In this document: positions 26,236 through 32,231 of the stretch, piece after piece
Layout: every line of letters begins with the position of its first letter
Numbering within the stretch: position 1 is the stretch's first letter
Origin: Myxococcaceae bacterium
GTDB lineage: Bacteria > Myxococcota > Myxococcia > Myxococcales > Myxococcaceae
DNA length: 32,231 bases
Reading direction: 5' to 3'
Assembly: GCA_022842905.1 (NCBI GenBank)
Contig: JALHOS010000019.1
Coordinates: 5,651-37,881 of the forward strand
Translations under genes and position numbers: made by a program
The notes under the pieces: model-generated
Told to the model about the DNA's origin: nothing
The model's database searches: none
The model's input: the letters and a program-made list of their open reading frames with translations, nothing else

Positions 26236-28707
26236 ATGCTGCAAAGCCGCACCGAAGAGTCGACCCCCCACGCCTGTGTCATGAGCCTGGACGGCGTCGT
26301 GCTGCCGCTGACCGAGACCCGCTTCCTGGCCGACGCGAAGGCCGGGCTGGCGCTGGTGACGATCGTGCAGCGCTTCGTCAACCCGCACGCCGAGCCGCTC
26401 AGCGTGCGCTACCAGCTGCCGCTGCCGGCCGACGCCGCGGTGTCGGGCTTCGCGTTCACGGTGGACGATCGCCGCGTGGTGGGCCGCGTCGAGAAGAAGC
26501 AGGTGGCCCGGCAGCAGTTCGAAGACGCGGTGCTCGAAGGGCGCTCGGCGGCGCTGCTGGAGCAGGAACGATCGAGCCTGTTCACCCAGGAGCTCGGCAA
26601 CGTGCCTCCGGGGGCGAGTCTGCTGTGTGAGGTGCAGCTCGACGTGCGGCTGGCCTACCTGCCCGAAGGCAGCTGGGAGCTGCGCCTGCCGACGGTGGCG
26701 GCGCCGCGCTACCTGTCCCAGGTCGGCGCGACCGAGCCGAGCACGCCGGTGACGGTGGCAGACCGGCCGACGGCGGTGGCGCTCGGCCTCGAGCTGACCG
26801 TGCGCGACGACGTCGTGGGCCCGCCGTCGTCCCCCAGCCACGCGCTGTCCTGCCAGGCGCGCGCGGGGGTGCAGGAGGTGCGCCTCGCCCAGGCCAACGC
26901 TGGCCTCGATCGCGACGTCGTCGTGCGCTGGCCCGTCGCGACCCCGAGCGTGGGCGCGGCGCTCGACGTCATGCGACCAGGCAGCGGGCCGCTGGCGCAG
27001 CGCGCGTACGGGCTGCTGACGCTGGTGCCACCGTCCACGCAGGCGCAGCCGCGCGCGACGGCGCGGGACCTCATCCTCCTCTTCGACACCTCGGGCTCCA
27101 TGGGCGGCGAGCCCTTGGCCCAGGCGCAGCGGGTGGCGTTGGCGCTGATCGACACGCTGAGCGCGCAGGACCAGCTCGAGCTAGTGGAGTTCTCGACGAG
27201 CGCGCGGCGGTGGACGGCGCAGCCTGTCTCCGCCGACGAGCCGACGAAGGCTGACGCGCGGCGCTGGGTGAGGGGCCTCCGCGCGGCCGGCGGCACGGAG
27301 ATGCGCACCGGTGTGCTCGAGGCGCTGGCCACCGTGCGCGCCGAGGCGCAGCGCCAGGTGGTGGTGCTCACCGACGGACTCATCGGCCAGGAGCAGAGCG
27401 TGCTCCAGGCGATCGCCGAGCGGCTGCCGCCGGGCTCTCGCGTGCACTTCGTCGGCGTCGGCTCGGCGGTCAACCGCAGCCTCACGCAACCCGCGGCGCG
27501 GCTGGGGCGGGGCGTGGAGCTGGTGCTGAGCCTGGGGGAGGACGCCGAGGTGGCGGCCAAGCGCATCGTCGCGCGGACGAGCTTGCCGGTGGTGACGCAG
27601 CTGAGCGTCGAAGGGACGGCGCTGGTGCGCAGCGGGGCGCAGCGCCCGGCAGACCTCTACGCCCAGGCTCCCGCGCTGTTGCCCCTCGAGCTCGACGTGA
27701 ACGGCGGCACGCTGGTGCTGCGCGGACGCACGGCGGACGGGGAGTTCTGCCAGGTGCTGTCGGTGCCGCCGACGTTGCCGGGCGTGGGCAGCCCGGCGCT
27801 GGCCGCGGTGTTCGGCAGGGAACGGGTGGAGGACCTGGAGACGGAGCGCGCGGTGCGCGGCGCCTCGGCGGCGCTCGACGAGCAGGTCGAAGCGCTGGGC
27901 CTCGGGCACCAGCTCGCCACGCGGCTGACGTCGTGGGTGGCGATCTCCCAGAACGTCACCGTCGACCCCCGCGCGCCCAAGCGCACCCAGGTGATGCCGC
28001 AGACGCTGCCCTTCGGCCTGTCGGCGGAGGGCCTGGGCCTGCGCGGCGCGGTGTCGCTCGGGCGCATGCAGGCCGGTCTCGCCGCACCTCCGCCCCCAGC
28101 GCCCGTCTCGCGCATGGCGCCGGCGAAGAAGGTGAAGCTGAGCGAGCGGGCCCGGGGCGACTTCGAGGCGGAAGAGTCGGATCGCGCCGCGGCGCCGCGA
28201 GGGGCCTCAGGCGGGCCGCGCTTCGGGCTGGGCGCTTCGGAGCCCAAGGCCGACGTGGGAGCGAGCGACTCCTTCGAGAAGCAGGAAGGGACTCGCCGCG
28301 CTGAGCGGGTCGTGACGCCCAGGGAAGAGCCCGCCGACCGCGACGACACGGAGTCGGTGGAACGCAAGCCCGCGGCGGCGGCGAAGGCGTCGGGGCGGCT
28401 CATGCAGGAGGCCCCTGCGCCGCGGCGGTTGCGCGGGACGCTGAGGAGGACCGCCGCGGGCCGCTGGCACCTCGTGTTCGCCTTGCCGATCGACTCCCAG
28501 TTCTCCCCACCGGCCTCAGTGCAGGTGGTGACGGCGGACGGGGCGCACTTCCTCGTGTCGGTCGACCTGGGGACGAGCACCGCGCCGGGCCGCTGGTCGG
28601 CGGGCCTGACGGTGACGATCGCCCTGCTCGGTGAGCCGCCGACTGGGGCGCGCGAGGTCGAGCTGCTCGTGGACGGCGAGCGGTGGCTGGTCGAGCTTGC
28701 CGGCTGA
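26236..28707 (+). CDS. VIT-VWA domain protein
   Basis: An 823-residue protein beginning at ATG 26236 with AAGGA eight bases upstream. A VIT domain fills about 10-150 (VVLPLTETRFLADAKAGLALV, VGRVEKKQVARQQFEDAV). A von Willebrand A domain at about 275-440 has an intact MIDAS (Asp284-Thr-Ser-Gly-Ser), the Thr in GGTEMRTG, and LTDG. Residues about 620-730 are charged, low-complexity sequence, followed by a beta-rich C-terminal domain. No signal peptide or membrane helix is visible, so location is unsettled. VIT-VWA proteins bind proteins through the metal site. The sigma factor gene begins 144 bases downstream and is on the same strand; the two might be functionally linked. Confidence 0.9.
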   Translation: MLQSRTEESTPHACVMSLDGVVLPLTETRFLADAKAGLALVTIVQRFVNPHAEPLSVRYQLPLPADAAVSGFAFTVDDRRVVGRVEKKQVARQQFEDAVLEGRSAALLEQERSSLFTQELGNVPPGASLLCEVQLDVRLAYLPEGSWELRLPTVAAPRYLSQVGATEPSTPVTVADRPTAVALGLELTVRDDVVGPPSSPSHALSCQARAGVQEVRLAQANAGLDRDVVVRWPVATPSVGAALDVMRPGSGPLAQRAYGLLTLVPPSTQAQPRATARDLILLFDTSGSMGGEPLAQAQRVALALIDTLSAQDQLELVEFSTSARRWTAQPVSADEPTKADARRWVRGLRAAGGTEMRTGVLEALATVRAEAQRQVVVLTDGLIGQEQSVLQAIAERLPPGSRVHFVGVGSAVNRSLTQPAARLGRGVELVLSLGEDAEVAAKRIVARTSLPVVTQLSVEGTALVRSGAQRPADLYAQAPALLPLELDVNGGTLVLRGRTADGEFCQVLSVPPTLPGVGSPALAAVFGRERVEDLETERAVRGASAALDEQVEALGLGHQLATRLTSWVAISQNVTVDPRAPKRTQVMPQTLPFGLSAEGLGLRGAVSLGRMQAGLAAPPPPAPVSRMAPAKKVKLSERARGDFEAEESDRAAAPRGASGGPRFGLGASEPKADVGASDSFEKQEGTRRAERVVTPREEPADRDDTESVERKPAAAAKASGRLMQEAPAPRRLRGTLRRTAAGRWHLVFALPIDSQFSPPASVQVVTADGAHFLVSVDLGTSTAPGRWSAGLTVTIALLGEPPTGAREVELLVDGERWLVELAG

Positions 28708-28759
28708 GCCGCGGCGGGTGCGCCAGTGAGCTGCCGCGCAGGTGAATCACCCTCCGCGG

Positions 28760-28773
28760 CACCGCCGGCGGTG
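28760..28773. promoter_or_regulatory. 14-base palindrome upstream of the sigma factor gene
   Basis: CACCGCCGGCGGTG is a perfect palindrome 79 bases upstream of the sigma factor GTG and 53 bases after the VIT-VWA stop. It may be an operator or a hairpin; GC-rich palindromes also arise by chance in this genome. Confidence 0.25.
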
Positions 28774-28851
28774 GCGCTGGCGTGGAGGGCGCCGCAACAC
28801 TGGGGGAGCGTCACCCCAAGACACCACCTGGAATGCTACGAGGGAACGGCC

Positions 28852-29430
28852 GTGAGCGAAGCGCTGACTGACGAGCGGACGGAGCTGGCGGCGATCGCCC
28901 GCGGCGACGTGGACGCGTTCGCGCGGTGGGCCAGCGCGGTGGAGCGGTCGCTGCGCCTGAGCCTGCAGCGCTTCGCGGCGAGCGTCGACGTCGAGGTGGT
29001 GGTCCAAGAGACGCTCCTGCGTGTCTGGCAGGTGGCGCCGCGCTTCGTGCACGACGGGCGACCGCGGGCCCTGCTGCGCTTCGCGACGACGGCGGCGCAC
29101 CACGTCGCGCTGGGCGAGCTTCGGCGGCTGGGCACGACCGGCGCGCTCGTCGCCCTCGAAGACGCACCGGAGCCGGCGGTGGACCCCAGGCCGCCGGACC
29201 CCCACCTGCGTCAGGCGATCGTCGGCTGCCACGAGAAGCTGCCCGACAAGCCCAAGGCGGCGCTCGCCGCCCGACTGCACAGCCGCGGCGCGGAGGATGA
29301 CGCGGCGCTCGGCCAGACGTTGGGCATGTCGCTCAACACCTTCTTGCAGAACGTGACGCGGGCCCGAGCGGCGCTCAAGGCCTGCCTCGAGAAGCTCGGC
29401 ATCGACGTAAGCGCGGAGGCCCTGCCATGA
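28852..29430 (+). CDS. Sigma-70 family sigma factor, ECF-like and divergent
   Basis: A 192-residue sigma factor. The GTG at 28852 has GAGGGA seven bases before it and begins directly before the conserved region 2; a longer upstream reading to 28726 looks non-coding. Region 2 covers about 10-90 (ELAAIARGDVDAFARW, VDVEVVVQETLLRVWQ, RALLRFATTAAHHVALGELRR). Region 4 at about 120-180 is poorly conserved but has the helix pattern LGQTLGMSLNTFLQNVTRARAAL. The spacer contains the acidic EDAPEPAVDPRPPDP. It follows the VIT-VWA gene, and its last four bases overlap the start of a 74-residue protein. The small downstream protein could be a partner or regulator of this sigma factor. Confidence 0.8.
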   Translation: MSEALTDERTELAAIARGDVDAFARWASAVERSLRLSLQRFAASVDVEVVVQETLLRVWQVAPRFVHDGRPRALLRFATTAAHHVALGELRRLGTTGALVALEDAPEPAVDPRPPDPHLRQAIVGCHEKLPDKPKAALAARLHSRGAEDDAALGQTLGMSLNTFLQNVTRARAALKACLEKLGIDVSAEALP

Positions 29431-29651
29431 CGGACGAGCTGCTGATCGAGCAAGTCGTCTCCGCGCACCGCGAGCGCAGCCTGGACGGCGCCGTGAAGAG
29501 CCACCCGGCCTGGCACGACCTGGACGAGGCCGGTCGGGAACGGGCGTTCGCAGCGGCGCTCGAGCAGCGCGCGCTGGAAGCGGCGCTGGCGAAGGACGGC
29601 GTGACGACGACGGTGGCAGCAGTGCTGCGCCGCATCACCCAGGGGCGCTGA
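29427..29651 (+). CDS. Small helical protein overlapping the sigma factor gene
   Basis: A 74-residue protein whose ATG overlaps the sigma factor stop (ATGA), so translation is coupled. It is predicted all-helical and soluble (HRERSLDGAVKSHPAWHDLD, then ERAFAAALEQRALEAALAK). No membrane helix or zinc-binding His/Cys motif typical of anti-sigma factors is present, and no family was recognised. Coupling suggests it modulates the sigma factor, but this is inference only. Confidence 0.65.
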   Translation: MTDELLIEQVVSAHRERSLDGAVKSHPAWHDLDEAGRERAFAAALEQRALEAALAKDGVTTTVAAVLRRITQGR

Positions 29652-29779
29652 AGTTCCTCAACCGACCTGACTCCAGGACGGCGCCTGGTCGCCGAGGCTG
29701 CGCCGCGCGGCGTCGCTGGTGCCCGGCGGCTCCACCGCGCAGAAGACGGCGGTGGCTTGGCCCCTATTCCTCGGGTGGC

Positions 29780-29808
29780 GAGGCGCCCCTTCGCGGTCGC
29801 GGCGCCTC
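29780..29808. terminator. Hairpin between convergent genes
   Basis: GAGGCGCC (29780-29787) and GGCGCCTC (29801-29808) form a perfect eight-base stem with a 13-base loop, in the 180-base gap between the sigma factor operon and the convergent secreted protein gene. No T-run follows on either strand, so it would act as a bidirectional or factor-dependent terminator. Confidence 0.4.
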
Positions 29809-29831
29809 AGGCAGCCCGCGGGCCCGTCGCG

Positions 29832-32231
29832 TCAGTACAAGAACACGGCCCCAAAGTTCGCCCTCACCCCAGCGTCCGCCGGAGGGTTGACGCCCTGCCC
29901 GTTGCCCGACTCCGTGAGGGCGCCGACCGCGAGCGTCGCGCCGTCGGCGGTCAGGACGACGGACGAGCCGAAGCTGTCACCCGTCCCAGGGTAGCGCGAC
30001 TTGACGAACGAGCGCTGGGTCCACGTCGTCCACCCGTTGCTCGTCGACAGCACGCGCACCGCGCCGGAGTTCGGCAACAGCGAGTTCTCCGGGCCCCCGA
30101 CTCCGGCCGAGTTGCTCGAGTCGCCGACGCCCAGCGCCAGCAGCGTGCCATTGCGGGCGAAGGACGGCGTGCCGCTCCAGGGCAGGACCGCGCGTTCGAC
30201 CCATGTCGTCCCGGCGCGCGTGAAGACGTACGTCGCGTTGGTCGCGGTGACGGCCAGCGTGTTCCCGTCCTCACTGAAGCGACTGGTGACGCCGAAGAAG
30301 CCGTTGGTCACCACGGTCGAAGGCTTGATGGTCGCTTCGAGCACCCAGTTCAGGCCGTCGTCGGTGAACACGTACAGGACGCCGGAGCGAGAGGCGCCCG
30401 CGCCGTTGAGCGGGTTGTTGATGCCGGTCGTCGAGGAGCTCTCGTTGTAGTTGCCGACGGCGATGGTGCGCCCGTCGCCGCTGATCGAAACGCCGCGTCC
30501 GACGCCCGAGACGTAAGCAACCGGCGGCGTGCGCGCGTTGCCCCAGCCGCCGTCGCCCAGCTGTGAATACGTCCTGGCGCCGTGCACGTACGAGCCGTTG
30601 ATGACCTTCGTGCCGGCGCGATCCATGCCGATTTGGTTGAAGTCACACGTGCCGGAGACGCCGAAGGTCAGCTGCGCCGGCCCGGCGACGTGGGACCAGA
30701 CGCCCGCGACACGCTTGAAGACGTAGGAGCGGCAGGTGCTGGTCGAGTCACCGACCACGAGCGTGTCACCGTCGCCGCTCAGCGCGACGGCCTCCCCAAA
30801 GCCGCCCCCGGTGCCAGCGACCACAGGCAGGGGCTGGGCGACCCAGCCGCTCGGGCCTCGGGCAAAGACGAACACCCCTGGGTAGGCGCCGAAGACGAGC
30901 GTGTTGCCGTCGAGGCTCAGCGCGCTGGTGATGCCGCCGAGCGACGTCAGCGACGTCGGCTTGAAGTACCCGATCGTGGGGACGCCGTTCGGAGCGACGG
31001 TCAGCGGCGTCGACAGGACGGAGCAGCCCAGCGGGTTGCACGCGCGGACTGCGTAGCGAGCGTTTGCCCAGTCCACGAGGTGCACGGAGACGTCGAGGTC
31101 GACCTGCGTCCCGGTGATGCTGGGAGGCCCGACCGGCGCGAACGTCCCGGTGCCCGGGTTTTCCAGCAGCTCGTACCACGAGGCGTTGGGCACCACGTTC
31201 CACGAGAAGCGCAGCTGCTTGAGGCCGTAGGCCAGCGCGACCGTCGGCGCGACCGTGGGGGCCGGGGGCGGCTGCGCGGCGAAGAGGCGCGCGACGTCGG
31301 CCTCGGAAAGCTCGCGATCGAAGATGCTCAGGTCGTCGCGCTCGACCAGGGACGGCCCGACGACCCAGCGCAGGTTCGGCGCCCGCTGCCAGCCGCAACA
31401 GTCCTCGAAGTGGCCCCGGCGGACGCCGTTGACGTACACGCTGCGCGTCATCTGCGTCGACGGCCCCGTGCCTGGCCCGACGGCGGTGATGACCACGTGC
31501 GCCCAGTCGCCGACGTTGGTGGCCACGGAGGACGGGATCGCGACTCGGTTCGGCGCGCCGTCCCAGTAGAGGTAGTGCTGCCAGAAGAACGAGCTGCCCG
31601 ACACCGGCGCGCTCGTATGGAACTGCACCGGCGTCGCTCCGAATCCGAAGTCGATCGAAGCGATCACCGTGATCCAGTCGGCCGGCATCGGCACGCGCGG
31701 GACCCTGACCCACGCGGCGACGGCGTAGCCTCCGCGCCCGCCGTCGGTCGGGAGGTTGATGCTCTGAATGAGCTCCAGGCTCAACGGCGTGCCGCTGCTC
31801 TCTCCCAGCGCGCGGCCGGCGCGGCCGAGACGATCGACCACGTACCCTGAGCCGCCATCGACGATGGTGTCCCAGGTGCGACCGAAGGCCGCGTTGACCG
31901 TCCCGTCGAAGGGGAACTGCGCGATGAGGCCGCGGCTCGAGGAGCAGCCGACGTAGAGCCCGCCGACGTCGGCGCCCGACGTGGAGCCTTCGCCGCCGAT
32001 GACGCTGCAGCGCTGGTTGGCGGGCTGCGCAGCGACGACGAGCGCGTAGCTGCCGGTCGCGGCCGCGGAAACGGAGAAGGAGACGACGCCTCCGTCGGAC
32101 GAGGTGACGGTCGTCTGGTGCGCGCTGTTCGCGAGCGTGACCGAGGTCCCCGCTTCGAGGCCACGCACGGTGCCCGTGAGATTCACGAGCACCGAGCCGC
32201 CGCCGGTGCCTCCGCCCGCGCCCGCAGTGCC
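29832..32231 (-). CDS. Large secreted LamG/propeller protein (N-terminus beyond window)
   Basis: A partial protein; the frame stays open through 799 codons to the right edge, where it is a Gly-rich linker, so the signal peptide lies outside. A Gly/Ser/Thr beta domain (about 14-80) with LTGTVRGLEAGTSVTL and a Cys comes first. A LamG/concanavalin-like jelly-roll follows (about 101-323: LIAQFPFDGTVN, YAVAAWVRV, YVNGVRRGHF), then a fibronectin III-like domain (about 325-415, LRFSWNVVPNASWYELLEN). The last 380 residues hold repeated blocks (LSLDGNTLVFGAYPGVFVFA, ALSGDGDTLVVGDS, ISGDGRTIAVGNY, LTADGATLAVGALTES) typical of an FG-GAP-like propeller. Such modules bind carbohydrates or ligands at the surface. 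It is convergent to the sigma factor operon. Confidence 0.85.
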   Translation of the reverse strand, partial: GTAGAGGGTGGGSVLVNLTGTVRGLEAGTSVTLANSAHQTTVTSSDGGVVSFSVSAAATGSYALVVAAQPANQRCSVIGGEGSTSGADVGGLYVGCSSSRGLIAQFPFDGTVNAAFGRTWDTIVDGGSGYVVDRLGRAGRALGESSGTPLSLELIQSINLPTDGGRGGYAVAAWVRVPRVPMPADWITVIASIDFGFGATPVQFHTSAPVSGSSFFWQHYLYWDGAPNRVAIPSSVATNVGDWAHVVITAVGPGTGPSTQMTRSVYVNGVRRGHFEDCCGWQRAPNLRWVVGPSLVERDDLSIFDRELSEADVARLFAAQPPPAPTVAPTVALAYGLKQLRFSWNVVPNASWYELLENPGTGTFAPVGPPSITGTQVDLDVSVHLVDWANARYAVRACNPLGCSVLSTPLTVAPNGVPTIGYFKPTSLTSLGGITSALSLDGNTLVFGAYPGVFVFARGPSGWVAQPLPVVAGTGGGFGEAVALSGDGDTLVVGDSTSTCRSYVFKRVAGVWSHVAGPAQLTFGVSGTCDFNQIGMDRAGTKVINGSYVHGARTYSQLGDGGWGNARTPPVAYVSGVGRGVSISGDGRTIAVGNYNESSSTTGINNPLNGAGASRSGVLYVFTDDGLNWVLEATIKPSTVVTNGFFGVTSRFSEDGNTLAVTATNATYVFTRAGTTWVERAVLPWSGTPSFARNGTLLALGVGDSSNSAGVGGPENSLLPNSGAVRVLSTSNGWTTWTQRSFVKSRYPGTGDSFGSSVVLTADGATLAVGALTESGNGQGVNPPADAGVRANFGAVFLY

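Overview
The window reads as chromosomal DNA from a high-GC myxobacterium-like member of the Myxococcota. Four things point there: GC-rich codon use throughout, a sigma-54 activator carrying FHA domains, a protein ending in a MYXO-CTERM-like tail (Cys-Gly motif, hydrophobic stretch, RRRR), and many Asp/Gly-rich, Cys-containing secreted proteins. No RNA gene, insertion sequence, CRISPR array or phage gene was recognised. Both window ends cut a gene: gspD on the left and a large secreted protein on the right. Assignments rest on reading the sequence; no database search was run.

Left part (1-6.6 kb): the start of a type II secretion operon runs leftward (gspC then gspD, joined by an ATGA overlap). 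Divergent from it is a sigma-54-dependent activator with two FHA domains in place of a receiver. Two good sigma-54-type -24/-12 elements lie in the gap and face gspC, so the activator may control secretion. An ECF-type sigma factor follows, overlapping tail to tail with an endonuclease/exonuclease/phosphatase-family protein and an upstream single-span protein.

Surface-assembly cluster (6.7-13.3 kb, all minus strand): an FHA membrane protein with a MYXO-CTERM-like end, three proteins of different size with TadE/TadG-type N-termini, a membrane-anchored protein and a tiny Flp-pilin-like protein. Most are joined by 4-11 base overlaps or a 3-base gap, so they look like one operon. No Tad ATPase, secretin or platform gene is present, which makes this the most unusual block in the window.

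Middle (13.3-18.4 kb): a serine carboxylesterase-like hydrolase, a 73-residue protein, a membrane acyltransferase of the heparan-glucosaminide acetyltransferase type, a 371-base gene-free stretch with a 15-base tandem repeat, a two-gene envelope operon (TolB/CsgG-like domain protein plus a secreted protein), and a glutathione peroxidase with a possible signal peptide.

Motility and transport (18.4-24.2 kb): two consecutive PilT-family ATPases. The upstream one has a duplicated MshEN-like N-terminus, which suggests cyclic-di-GMP control. Next come an ABC exporter half-transporter, an orphan HPt phosphotransfer protein, and a cyclic-nucleotide-binding domain fused to a DUF1003 membrane module.

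Right part (24.2-32.2 kb): a lipoprotein with a propeller-like body, a small histidine-rich fatty acid hydroxylase-like membrane protein, a VIT-VWA protein followed by a divergent sigma-70-type factor and an overlapping 74-residue protein, and, convergent to these, the truncated LamG/propeller secreted protein. Overall the region joins envelope secretion, pilus-like assembly, surface proteins and several regulators (one sigma-54 activator, two sigma factors, HPt, possible cyclic-nucleotide sensors).
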